A DNA stretch of 64,000 bases from a bacterium (GTDB lineage Bacteria > Fibrobacterota > Fibrobacteria > UBA11236). The notes beneath the pieces were generated by a model that worked only from the letters and a program-made list of their open reading frames with translations, was not told the origin of the DNA and ran no database searches. Position numbers and translations under genes: made by a program. Below are positions 50,961 to 59,046 of this stretch, one piece after another. Position 1 is the first letter of the stretch, and each line of letters begins with the position of its first letter. The stretch spans positions 62,001-126,000 of the forward strand of contig OMJM01000044.1 of assembly GCA_900299345.1 (NCBI GenBank). The letters are read 5' to 3'.

Positions 50961-52115
50961 CTAGCGCACCGAGACGTATCCGCCCGGAACGCCGTATTTG
51001 GAAAGAACGATTTGCCAGAGCTGGTTCTTGCGGCCCCGGAAGGAGCCTGCGCAGTTCAGCAGGTAGTAGGACCACATGCGGTAAAAGCGTTCGCCGTATT
51101 TCTCCTTGTGGCGCGGCCAGTTGCGGACGAAATTCTCGTACCAAGCCATGAGGGTTTTGTCGTAATCCGGTCCGAAGTTGTGCCAGTCCTCCACCACGAA
51201 CCGGTGCTCCATCTGGTGGCTCAACTGGCGGATGGAGGGCAGCACGGCATGGGGGAAGATGTATTTGTCCAGCCAGGGCTCCATGCCGACCACGGAGGCG
51301 TTGCCGCCGATGGTGTGCACCAGTGCCATGCCGTCATCCTTGAGGCTGCGGTGGATGACCTCGAAAAAAGTCCCGTAGTTTTTGTAGCCGATGTGTTCGC
51401 ACATGCCGATGGACACAACGCGATCATAAAGGCCGGTTGCATCGCGGTAATCCTTCAGCTGGATGTCCACGGGCAGATTCCTGTTGTACTCCCGGGCATA
51501 GGCGACCTGTTCCTCGGAGATGTTCAACGCTGTGACCTCGCAACCGTATCTCTCTGCCGCGAAATGCGCGAAACCACCCCAGCCGCAACCCAGCTCGAGC
51601 ACCTTCATGCCTCGCTTCATGCCGAGCTTGCGGCATATCAGATCCAGTTTTTGTTCCTGCGCCTGGTTCAGGTTCTGCGCGTCTTTCCAGTAGGCGCACG
51701 TGTATTGCATGAACGGATCGAGCATGTCCTTGTAAAAGTCGTTGCCCAGATCGTAGTGCTGCTGGGCGACGGTCTTGGACCAGCGCTTGTTCTGGCGGTT
51801 GATGAGTTTCGACTTGATCACGTCCATCACCAGAATCCAATTGGTGGGCAGTTCGTGATCCAGGCGCGCGCCGAGAAGGCGACTGAACATCTCATCCATT
51901 TGTTCGCAATCCCACCAGCCATCCATGTAGGATTCGCCCGAACCGAGGCTGCCCTGCGCCATGATGCGCGGGTAGAAGTCGGGATTATGAACCTGAATAT
52001 CCCACGGACGATCCCCATTGAAACGGATGTCGGCCTTCGCGAGCCACTCCGTGAGAAAACGTTCGGCGCGTGCCGTACGGGAGGATGTCTGTGAGGATTG
52101 AATACCCAAGGTCAT
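50961..52115 (-). CDS. cfa: Cyclopropane-fatty-acyl-phospholipid synthase family methyltransferase
   Basis: This enzyme uses S-adenosylmethionine to add a methylene bridge to cis double bonds in membrane phospholipids. The 384-residue length matches E. coli Cfa (382). It has the N-terminal lipid-binding domain (GESYMDGWWDCEQMDEMF), SAM motif VLELGCGWGGFAHFAAERYG near 170-189, ALNISEEQ, SIGMCEHIGYKNY with the bicarbonate-site Glu, and the C-terminal FRGRKNQLWQIVLSK. The downstream FAD oxidoreductase raises the possibility that the final product is a methyl-branched rather than cyclopropane chain. Confidence 0.9.
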   Translation of the reverse strand: MTLGIQSSQTSSRTARAERFLTEWLAKADIRFNGDRPWDIQVHNPDFYPRIMAQGSLGSGESYMDGWWDCEQMDEMFSRLLGARLDHELPTNWILVMDVIKSKLINRQNKRWSKTVAQQHYDLGNDFYKDMLDPFMQYTCAYWKDAQNLNQAQEQKLDLICRKLGMKRGMKVLELGCGWGGFAHFAAERYGCEVTALNISEEQVAYAREYNRNLPVDIQLKDYRDATGLYDRVVSIGMCEHIGYKNYGTFFEVIHRSLKDDGMALVHTIGGNASVVGMEPWLDKYIFPHAVLPSIRQLSHQMEHRFVVEDWHNFGPDYDKTLMAWYENFVRNWPRHKEKYGERFYRMWSYYLLNCAGSFRGRKNQLWQIVLSKYGVPGGYVSVR

Positions 52116-52180
52116 TGATGCAAACCTTCAGTCAGATTTCAAATTAAATAAATCGGGACTCCGATTTTGCCAAGTAAGGC

Positions 52181-53629
52181 TCAGGATTTGTTCGAAAATT
52201 TCAATCCTAGCAAGGGGATTTCCACCCAGTCCGGACGGTTGTTCAGTTCGTAGTGAAGCTCGTAGGCCGTTTTCTCCAACACATAAAGATCGAGCAGGTC
52301 GTCTCGTACGGAGGGGGTCTGCGGCAACAGCCGGGAATCGGAAAAGATTTCGAAATAGCTTTCCAGAAAAAGCCGGGTCATCGTCGTTGCCAGTGCCGGA
52401 GCTTTGGCCACATGGCTGGCGTAATGGAAGGAGCGCAACATGCCCGCGGTATCTCGAAGCGGGGAATATTTGCGGCGTCGTTCTTCCAAGATCCGCGTCG
52501 GCTCGCCTTCGAAGTCGAGAAACCAGAAATTGTGACCGCTGTGCAAAATCTGTCCGAGATGGAGATCGCCATGCACACGGATCTTTTGTCCCAACGCATC
52601 TTTTGATAAAGCGGTTTCGAGTTCTATCAGCCGTGCCAATGCGGATTCGACAATGTCGGCTGCCTCAGGATGTCGACCTTTGATTTGCTCCAGGGAATCG
52701 TTCAAAATCTTTTCCGTACTTGTGCGAATTGCCGTGATATCATCCGGCAACAACGGCTCGGGCGCAAAAGCCGAATCGTCGTGACACGATCCCAATACCA
52801 GATGCAAACCCGCGGTGCGTTTGCCCAGCAACTTGACCCAGTCAGCGAGATGGCCAGGGAAAGGAACCGTCTCCATCTCGAGGTTTCCTGCGATGCGTGC
52901 CAATGGCGACATGCGTTCGAGCACGTACTCCCAGGCGTTTTCCCGTGCATCGATTCTTGCCTGTGCCACAGCGACGACCACAGGAGTTGATGACGCAGGT
53001 TGCCACGCCACGTTTCCCAGAAACGACGGGATGCTGGGATAACCGGCCCGTTCCAGAAACGCCAGCATTTCCGGTTCCGGATTGATTCCATCCTCGATCC
53101 GGCGGTACAGTTTCAGAAAATGGCCCGAAGAGAACATCATCGAAGTATTGCTCTGTTCGCCTCTTATCAGTTCCGAAGAAGTTTCCGGTCCCATGTTTTT
53201 CTTCAATGCTTCTCTCAGCAACGCCACGCGATAATCCGCGGTTTCCGTGGCATCGACGATCCAAGTTGCGTTGTGATCGTTCAGGAGCCGGCAGAGAATT
53301 TTGTCACGGGGGAAATCTTCTTTCAACCCGGATATCTCCACCAATGGAAGAACATATCGTTCCGTATTGCCGTCGTTGAGCACGACCTTAACCACGGTGA
53401 AGTTTGCCTTGTCGCCGCTTGTTGTTGGGAAACGTTCCCATGTATCAAAGGATGCTTTCGCGATCTGTTTCGCTTTGGAGCGGTACCAACGCTGGCGGAT
53501 GAGATAATCCGGCAGTATTTCCCGTTCCAGCCGCGAACATGTGGCGTCCTGCGTCAGCGCCTCCTCCAGTGAAGCTGCAATGACAGCCGGGAATTGCGCT
53601 ACATTTTCCGAAACCACGGAGTTGCTCAC
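52181..53629 (-). CDS. mak: Maltokinase (Mak/Pep2-like)
   Basis: Maltokinase phosphorylates maltose to maltose 1-phosphate for the GlgE glucan pathway, usually together with trehalose synthase. The 482-residue protein shows RQRWYRSKAKQI near 46-57, the catalytic IRVHGDLHLGQIL, FLDFEGEPTR, LRDTAGMLRSFHYA and the C-terminal YELHYELNNRPDWVEIPLLGL. No treS or glgE is adjacent. The GTG start at 53629 lies one base from the divergent moaD GTG, so the true start of one or both may be a little downstream. Function is assigned from conserved motifs. Confidence 0.85.
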   Translation of the reverse strand: MSNSVVSENVAQFPAVIAASLEEALTQDATCSRLEREILPDYLIRQRWYRSKAKQIAKASFDTWERFPTTSGDKANFTVVKVVLNDGNTERYVLPLVEISGLKEDFPRDKILCRLLNDHNATWIVDATETADYRVALLREALKKNMGPETSSELIRGEQSNTSMMFSSGHFLKLYRRIEDGINPEPEMLAFLERAGYPSIPSFLGNVAWQPASSTPVVVAVAQARIDARENAWEYVLERMSPLARIAGNLEMETVPFPGHLADWVKLLGKRTAGLHLVLGSCHDDSAFAPEPLLPDDITAIRTSTEKILNDSLEQIKGRHPEAADIVESALARLIELETALSKDALGQKIRVHGDLHLGQILHSGHNFWFLDFEGEPTRILEERRRKYSPLRDTAGMLRSFHYASHVAKAPALATTMTRLFLESYFEIFSDSRLLPQTPSVRDDLLDLYVLEKTAYELHYELNNRPDWVEIPLLGLKFSNKS

Positions 53630-53630
53630 G

Positions 53631-53888
53631 GTGCCAAAGTTAGTCAGAGTCGAAATCCGCTATTACGCGCAGTTGCGGGAAGACTTGCGCCTTTCCAATG
53701 AAGAGATCGAACTGGAGCTCCCGGCCACCGAAGAGGACATTCTCAACCGCCTCGCACAACTTCATCCCAAACAAGCGGCATTGTTCCTTGCTTCCCGCGC
53801 CGCTGTGGAGGATGAGTATCTGCCTCGCGGAACCGTGGTGCAGGATCTTCGGGCCGTGGATGTGATTCCTCCCGTGAGCGGCGGTTGA
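53631..53888 (+). CDS. moaD: Molybdopterin synthase sulfur carrier subunit MoaD
   Basis: MoaD carries sulfur as a C-terminal thiocarboxylate for molybdopterin synthesis. The 85-residue product has the ubiquitin-like fold pattern (VRVEIRYYAQLRE, then LELPATEEDILNRL) and the essential C-terminal Gly-Gly in VIPPVSGG. GTG 53631 is the best start by length. It is followed after two bases by moaE. Confidence 0.88.
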   Translation: MPKLVRVEIRYYAQLREDLRLSNEEIELELPATEEDILNRLAQLHPKQAALFLASRAAVEDEYLPRGTVVQDLRAVDVIPPVSGG

Positions 53889-53890
53889 AG

Positions 53891-54319
53891 ATGGAATCGT
53901 TTTTCACGGACAGCCCATTGGATCACGAAACGCTCCGGCGTTCGGTGGAAGATGATGCCGCGGGCGCGGTGCTGGTGTTCGATGGCACAGTGCGCAACCA
54001 CAGCGAGGGGCATACGGGCATTGTGGCGCTGGAATATGAAGTCAAGTTGCCGATGGCGGATAAACTTGTCGCCCGCATTCTGGAAGAGGTCCGGACAGAG
54101 ATCCCTGTGCTCAAGATCGCGGTGGGGCATCGCATGGGTCGGGTTTCTCTGCGCGAACCCACGGTGATCATCGCCGTGAGCGCGGCGCATCGTGACGAAG
54201 CTTATCGCGCTTCACGGAAAATCATCGATCGTATCAAGCACGAGGCGCCGATCTGGAAGCGTGAGATTTTCGCAGATGGTACGTCGGAGTGGAGTCTGGG
54301 GTGCACGGCATGCAAGTGA
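53891..54319 (+). CDS. moaE: Molybdopterin synthase catalytic subunit MoaE
   Basis: MoaE converts precursor Z to molybdopterin using sulfur from MoaD. The 142-residue product has LVFDGTVRNHSEG near 29-41, LEYEVKLPMADK, the HRMGRVSLREP stretch, SAAHRDEAYRA and the active-site lysine region RIKHEAPIWKREIF. ATG 53891 follows the moaD stop by 2 bp. Its 3' end overlaps mqnC by 10 bp. Confidence 0.92.
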   Translation: MESFFTDSPLDHETLRRSVEDDAAGAVLVFDGTVRNHSEGHTGIVALEYEVKLPMADKLVARILEEVRTEIPVLKIAVGHRMGRVSLREPTVIIAVSAAHRDEAYRASRKIIDRIKHEAPIWKREIFADGTSEWSLGCTACK

Positions 54320-55368
54320 AGGCCATTCTCGATCATGCCGTCGCAGGTAATCGGATTTCACCCGAGGATGCGTTGAAATTATTGACGTCGGAAGACTGGA
54401 CTTCCATCGTTTCGGCCGGGCATATGCGGCGCAACAAGCTGCATGATCCGAAAGTGGTCAGCTACACGGCCTACCGCGTGGTCAACTACACCAACTTTTG
54501 CGATGTGGACTGCACGTTCTGCAGTTTCAAGGACGAGATCGACAGCGATCGCGGCTATACGCTGACACTTGAACAGATCGCAACCAAGACCGAAGAAACC
54601 CTGGCGCTCGGCGTGGATCAGATCTTCTTCCAGGGCGGGGTGAATCCCAAGCTGCCGCTATCCTACTATCTCGACGCTTTTACGATGCTGCGCGACAAAT
54701 ACAAGGTGGCGATTCGCGCCTTGTCGCCCATCGAATTGAAACGGCTTTCCGGGCATATCGCCATGCCGCTGCCGGAATTGTTGCAGAAGTTCAAGGATGC
54801 AGGTGTGGGGTCGGTTCCGGGCGCGGGCGCGGAGATTCTCACCGAGCACATGCGCGGCGTGCTGTCGCCGAAAAAACTTTCGGGTGAGGATTGGTGCGCG
54901 GTGATGGGGGAATGCCACAAGGCTGGGCTGCCCGGTTCGTGCAATATCGTGTTCGGCTCCGAGGAGACGCCTGAGGATATCGTCGAGCATCTGCGCCTGT
55001 TGCGCGAACAACAGGACAAGACCGGTGGATTTTTTTCCTTCATCCCGTGGGTATTCCAACCACAGACCAAGCGATTCCCGATTCGACACGTCACAGGACG
55101 CGAGTATCTGCGCCTGCTGGCGGTGTCTCGCCTGTTTCTCGACAACATCGCCAACATCGAGGTGTCGGTGATGGTAATGGGGAAGGAACTCGCTGAGCTC
55201 GGGCTTTATGCCGGAGCCAACGACATCAACAGTATTGTGATTGAGGAAAACGTTCTGCGGTCATCCGGACTCAAGACGTTGAACGGCGCGCAACGGTTCA
55301 TCCGCGAGGCTGGTTTTACGCCGAAGCGCAGGACGATGAATTATGAGTTTGGAAGGTATCCGGACTAA
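54310..55368 (+). CDS. mqnC: Cyclic dehypoxanthinyl futalosine synthase (MqnC)
   Basis: MqnC is a radical SAM enzyme of the futalosine route to menaquinone. The 352-residue product has the cluster motif YTNFCDVDCTFCSF with C64, C68 and C71, then QGGVNPKLPLSYY, LSPIELKRL, SVPGAGAEIL and GFFSFIPWVFQPQT, all typical of MqnC. The related MqnE has a different cluster context and lacks the IPW..QP segment. ATG 54310 lies inside the moaE end; an in-frame upstream start 21 bp earlier is possible. The 3' end overlaps the convergent yceI gene by 4 bp. Confidence 0.88.
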   Translation: MQVKAILDHAVAGNRISPEDALKLLTSEDWTSIVSAGHMRRNKLHDPKVVSYTAYRVVNYTNFCDVDCTFCSFKDEIDSDRGYTLTLEQIATKTEETLALGVDQIFFQGGVNPKLPLSYYLDAFTMLRDKYKVAIRALSPIELKRLSGHIAMPLPELLQKFKDAGVGSVPGAGAEILTEHMRGVLSPKKLSGEDWCAVMGECHKAGLPGSCNIVFGSEETPEDIVEHLRLLREQQDKTGGFFSFIPWVFQPQTKRFPIRHVTGREYLRLLAVSRLFLDNIANIEVSVMVMGKELAELGLYAGANDINSIVIEENVLRSSGLKTLNGAQRFIREAGFTPKRRTMNYEFGRYPD

Positions 55369-55916
55369 GGCCCTTCGGCCGCAACGTCGATATCGATCTT
55401 CAAATCATCCGCCGTTGGAATCATCAGCAAGGTCGGGCGCTTTAGCTTGAAGTCCGACAGCTTCACCATAAAATTGCCTTTGATGTGGACGCGATCCTTC
55501 GAATATTCCGGCGTCACCATAAAATCAACGGACCGCTTCACTCCGTGAAAGGTGAGCTGGCCGAACAACCGGTATCCCTTTTCCACCCTGATGGCCGAGT
55601 CGGCGGAGAATTCCACGGAGGGATATTTGAAGGCGTCGAGGATTTCCAAAGTGTGTGAATCGCGGTTGGAGTTGCCGCTGTTGAAGGAGTCGATCGAAGC
55701 TTTGACGTGAACTTGCGGCCGCGTCGTATCGTTGCCCAACTCCACCGTGCAATTGAAATCCTGGCTCACGCCCTCGACTTCATGCAACGGATGGTGAATA
55801 TGGTAACTGATGCGAGACTCGCCCTTGAGCGCCGTGTAGGATTTCGCGGAAACCGCGGTTGGAAAAGCGGCGAAGGTTGAAATCAACAGGGCATGTGCTA
55901 AACGGAAATTTTCCAT
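55365..55916 (-). CDS. YceI family periplasmic lipid-binding protein
   Basis: YceI proteins are lipocalin-like beta barrels that bind polyisoprenoid lipids, including quinone-like molecules. The 183-residue product has a signal peptide (cleavage after VSA, near 23) and the family pattern: SRISYHIHHPLHEVEG, VKASIDSFNSGNSNRDSHTLEILDAFKYPSVEF, FGQLTFHGVKRSVDF and a closing DIDVAAEG (motifs listed in order, not contiguous). GGGAGA precedes ATG 55916. It lies downstream of two paralogous four-helix membrane proteins on the same strand, a setting like YceI-YceJ pairs. Confidence 0.88.
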   Translation of the reverse strand: MENFRLAHALLISTFAAFPTAVSAKSYTALKGESRISYHIHHPLHEVEGVSQDFNCTVELGNDTTRPQVHVKASIDSFNSGNSNRDSHTLEILDAFKYPSVEFSADSAIRVEKGYRLFGQLTFHGVKRSVDFMVTPEYSKDRVHIKGNFMVKLSDFKLKRPTLLMIPTADDLKIDIDVAAEGP

Positions 55917-55936
55917 GGTATCTCCCTGAACGGCCA

Positions 55937-56548
55937 CTAGAAGGTCACGACCATCATGGCCGCTGCGAATGCCACCGTGGTTGTGTATCCCGAAATCATG
56001 TGCACCGTCTTGATGGTGTGCGAACCGCCCCCTTTTTGATCCTCAATCATGGTAGCAAGAAGCGGAGTCAGAATCATGCCCGTGAAATGGATTCCTCCCA
56101 GTAGCTTGTGCGTGGATACCGTATTCCATTCTCCCCGGCGGATCATGGGCGGAGGGGTGAATAGCGCCAGCGAGGCCGTAGTGAAATACATGGTGACCGT
56201 GGTCCAGCCCAGGGTGGATTTCACGTCGCCGAGACTTTCGTTACCGTTGTAGACCATCTGTCCCACCGCGACCGTGGCGATCATGCTGGCAAGAGTCGCA
56301 AATCCACCGATTTGATGTGCCGTCAGGAGGGTGCGCCGGAGTCCCATTTCCTTTTCCCGGCCTTCTGGCGTGAGAGGGAAGTCGAACATCTTGCGCATCG
56401 CCCCATGTTCGGACCACATGACGGACTCAATGGGGCCGAGCCTTTCTGGAAGCAGCGAAAGATGCGTTTCAAGAGTATCAGCGGCGTGCGCCGCCGTGAT
56501 GCAAAACAACATTGCAATGGTCGGCTGGAGAAAGCGTTTTAAAGTCAT
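55937..56548 (-). CDS. Four-helix membrane protein with conserved histidines (paralogue A)
   Basis: The 203-residue product has a signal peptide (to about residue 22), a periplasmic segment with MWSEHGAMRKMFDFPLTPEGREKEM and four membrane helices starting near 80, 112, 148 and 178. Conserved His lie at or in helices: HQIGGFAT (helix 1), STHKLLGGIHFTGM (helix 3) and VHMISGYTTT (helix 4), a pattern that could bind haem b. It is closely related to the protein at 56673-57263 and ends 20 bp upstream of the yceI start. I do not recognise a named family. Confidence 0.65.
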   Translation of the reverse strand: MTLKRFLQPTIAMLFCITAAHAADTLETHLSLLPERLGPIESVMWSEHGAMRKMFDFPLTPEGREKEMGLRRTLLTAHQIGGFATLASMIATVAVGQMVYNGNESLGDVKSTLGWTTVTMYFTTASLALFTPPPMIRRGEWNTVSTHKLLGGIHFTGMILTPLLATMIEDQKGGGSHTIKTVHMISGYTTTVAFAAAMMVVTF

Positions 56549-56638
56549 GGGATTTTTCCATTGCGCGGTGAGAACTGGAATCTACAAAGCTCACAGTTCT
56601 AAAGGCGTTATTGTTTCCGGAGAAACGGAGATTTTTTT

Positions 56639-56653
56639 CTGTCAAGATGACAG
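56639..56653. promoter_or_regulatory. Short palindrome upstream of paralogue A
   Basis: CTGTCA-AGA-TGACAG is a perfect inverted repeat in the 124-bp gap between the two membrane-protein genes, about 91 bp before the 56548 start. There is no T run on the correct side for a minus-strand terminator, so an operator is more likely. The regulator is unknown. Confidence 0.3.
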
Positions 56654-56672
56654 AGTTATCGCATCTTGCTTT

Positions 56673-57263
56673 CTAGAAAGTCACCACAAGCAATGCCGCC
56701 GCGAAAGCCGCAGTGGTGGTGTATGCCGAGGCCAGATGAACGGTTTGCATTTGCCGGTTGTCCTTGGCGAGCTGGCTTCCGAGATAGGGTGTCACCATCA
56801 TGCCCGTGAAATGGATGGCGGCCAGCAGCTTGTGGGTGGACACGGTGCTCCATTCCCCCCGGCGGATCATCGGGGGTGGCGTGAATAAACCGAGCGATGC
56901 CGTGGTGAAGTACATGCCTACCGTGGTCCACGCCATGGCCGAATGCAACTGCAGCAGATCGCGATCGCCGTTATAAACCTTCTGTCCCAGTATGACCGTG
57001 GCCGTCATGGCCGCCAGCGTCGCGAACCCACCGAGTTGGTGCAGGCCAAGCATGTTGCGGCGCAGGCGCATTTCCTTTTCCCGGCCTTCGGGCGTCAGGG
57101 GAAAATCAAATATCTTGCGCATGGCTCCATGTTCGGACCACATCAGGGATTCCATCGGTCCCAGCTGCGAAGGCAACAGGGGCATGGTGGTGTCCTCCTG
57201 CGCGTGAATCGCGGCGATACACAGCACAAGAAGGCCCCCGGTCAGTATGTGGGAAAAGCGCAT
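56673..57263 (-). CDS. Four-helix membrane protein with conserved histidines (paralogue B)
   Basis: The 196-residue paralogue of 55937-56548 has the same order: signal peptide, MWSEHGAMRKIFDFPLTPEG, helix 1 with HQLGGFAT, helix 2 YFTTASLGLFTPPPM, helix 3 THKLLAAIHFTGM and helix 4 VHLASAYTTTAAF. The shared runs (EHGAMRK, FTPPPMIRRGEW, VSTHKLL) point to a tandem duplication. All His of copy A are kept. Probably in the cytoplasmic membrane; function unknown. Confidence 0.65.
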   Translation of the reverse strand: MRFSHILTGGLLVLCIAAIHAQEDTTMPLLPSQLGPMESLMWSEHGAMRKIFDFPLTPEGREKEMRLRRNMLGLHQLGGFATLAAMTATVILGQKVYNGDRDLLQLHSAMAWTTVGMYFTTASLGLFTPPPMIRRGEWSTVSTHKLLAAIHFTGMMVTPYLGSQLAKDNRQMQTVHLASAYTTTAAFAAALLVVTF

Positions 57264-57345
57264 GAGATTCCGTTATTCATGAATGGAAACATTGAACCAT
57301 GAAATAACAATTCGGTTAGCTTTAAGTCACAAGGGAGGAAAGGTT

Positions 57346-57936
57346 TTGCGTTCCATCCTGCGAATCCTGACGTTGTTATCGCTTGCCGTGCTCCCGGCTT
57401 TCGGTGCCGGGAAAAAGACTGTTGTTTCTTTTGTTGGCGGGGCGACACGCTCCCTTCCGTTTCATGCGAGTCCAAATGTCGGCGGCGATTACGGCTTTCG
57501 CGGTGGCGTGGGATATTTGGGGTCCATTCCTGCCGGTGAACTGGTGCTGCCGGTGGAAGTGGATCTCATCTACCGCAGAATCTCCCTTGGTTTCACCGAT
57601 GAATTCGACAAGGCGACGTTCACGGATCTCCAGATGCCCGTGATCTTCCATGCGCCATTCTCTTCGTGGCGCTGGCTGGAGGCCATGGCCATCTGGGCGC
57701 CTTCGTACACGCTGGGAATGGTGTCCGAAAGTCCCGACGCCGGAAAGATTACCTACACCGATGCATTGCGCACGCGTTTCAACATGGGATTTGGCGGAGG
57801 GCTTCAGGCTTCCTTCTTCGGGGCAGGCCTGCGTTCTTACTGGGTCTATGACATCTTCTCGCCGTTTCCTGCGTCGAGACTGACCTTTGCCGATTGGGGC
57901 GTGGAGATCACAGTACCTCTTCTCCGCAGGGAATGA
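57346..57936 (+). CDS. Hypothetical outer-membrane beta-barrel protein
   Basis: From TTG 57346, with GGGAGG at good spacing, this gives 196 residues: a signal peptide ending near AFGA and a small barrel-like domain of alternating strands (YGFRGGVGYLGSI, LVLPVEVDLIYRRISLGF, MGFGGGLQASFFGAGL) ending VEITVPLLRRE. The longer open frame back to 57283 has no ribosome site. Its last bases overlap the ATG of the triheme lipoprotein gene, so the two are coupled. Family not recognised. Confidence 0.55.
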   Translation: MRSILRILTLLSLAVLPAFGAGKKTVVSFVGGATRSLPFHASPNVGGDYGFRGGVGYLGSIPAGELVLPVEVDLIYRRISLGFTDEFDKATFTDLQMPVIFHAPFSSWRWLEAMAIWAPSYTLGMVSESPDAGKITYTDALRTRFNMGFGGGLQASFFGAGLRSYWVYDIFSPFPASRLTFADWGVEITVPLLRRE

Positions 57937-59006
57937 CCGTGAAGCGCATTCTCTGGACGCTCGTTGCGTTGCTGGTGTTGTCCTGCGATGAACTTTCCTC
58001 CCCGCCGCCGGCTCCGGATACGGGTCATTTGTTTCAGGATTCCCTGGGAATCTGGCGCAGCACGGATGCGGATAGCCTGCCGTTTCTGGACATGCCGCTT
58101 TCTTACCGGGAGTTTTGGCGTTACTGCGCCAACTGTCATTCGGGTTCCGGTCAAAGTCCTCTTGCCGTGAAGGCTCGGCGGGCGCTTCAAATCAACACCT
58201 GGGAGCAGATCCTTTCCTACGGACCCGAGAAACTGGTGCTGGCCGCAAAGTCCGGAGGCATGCCATTGCCGCCTTCACCGTCTGTTCCCGATGAAGTACT
58301 GTCGCGCGTTCAGGCGTATCTTGCGGCATGGCCCGCGCCAGACACAGCGCAACCGCTGCGCCTCCGGGGTTATCGCTATGCAGCGGCGGAAAATTTCGTG
58401 CGCACCTATTGCGCCGATTGCCATACGCCCGGAGGGAAGAATGCCGACAAACCCGTGGCCGCGTTGCATCTGATGCTGGATGACTACGAAGAGTGGCGCA
58501 AGCACGAGCATTACATTCAGGAGCGGCTGGATACGAACAACTTGTTGCCTATGCCGCCGCAGGAGTACACGGATGCCTTGGATCCTGCGGTACGCGCGGC
58601 GTTGCCCGCAGCGCGGACGCGGATGATCGCGTGGATCGACAGCCTGTCTCCCAACACAGCCGATGGAAGCGGAAAGGGAGAGCCTCCGGTTCACATCGCC
58701 GTCAAGGATGTCCAATATGAGCCCGCCTACCGCCTTATCAACCATTATTGCGCCGATTGCCACACCGAGGGTGGTTTGAATGTGCGACAGTTGGACGGCT
58801 GGACCGCATTACCATTGGATGCTTACACAGGCTGGAAAAATGCGGCCTCGCTTTTGTTGAAACGACTGGATTCGGCGGATGCCGTGCATTTCAACTTGGA
58901 AATAATGCCCCCCGCCAATTTCCGTTATCAGCCCACCCGCGCCGAACGCGACTCGTTGTTGGAGTGGCTGCGGCTCGGCTCTCCCAACACGGCGAACGGG
59001 AGATAG
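57933..59006 (+). CDS. Triheme c-type cytochrome-like lipoprotein (copy 2)
   Basis: The 357-residue paralogue of the gene at 7639-8718 has a lipobox LLVLSC (C18) and three haem motifs, CANCH, CADCH and CADCH, in three repeat units. Each is followed by a Met-Pro motif (GGMPLPP, LPMPPQ, EIMPPAN), and units two and three end in SPNTADG and SPNTANGR. The shared N-terminal block (DSLGIWR, LPFLDMP, YREFWRYC) leaves little doubt about common origin. ATG 57933 overlaps the barrel gene by 4 bp, and the sugar dehydrogenase follows after 40 bp, so it may carry electrons from that enzyme. The partner is inference. Confidence 0.78.
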   Translation: MTVKRILWTLVALLVLSCDELSSPPPAPDTGHLFQDSLGIWRSTDADSLPFLDMPLSYREFWRYCANCHSGSGQSPLAVKARRALQINTWEQILSYGPEKLVLAAKSGGMPLPPSPSVPDEVLSRVQAYLAAWPAPDTAQPLRLRGYRYAAAENFVRTYCADCHTPGGKNADKPVAALHLMLDDYEEWRKHEHYIQERLDTNNLLPMPPQEYTDALDPAVRAALPAARTRMIAWIDSLSPNTADGSGKGEPPVHIAVKDVQYEPAYRLINHYCADCHTEGGLNVRQLDGWTALPLDAYTGWKNAASLLLKRLDSADAVHFNLEIMPPANFRYQPTRAERDSLLEWLRLGSPNTANGR

Positions 59007-59046
59007 ATTTATTCCACAGCCAAATCTGGAAAAACAGGGAGGCCTC

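Noticed and set aside
50103-52094. A 663-codon open frame on the plus strand
   Set aside because: It lies antisense to the FAD oxidoreductase and cfa, both with full motifs. The His/Val/Gly-rich translation is a shadow.
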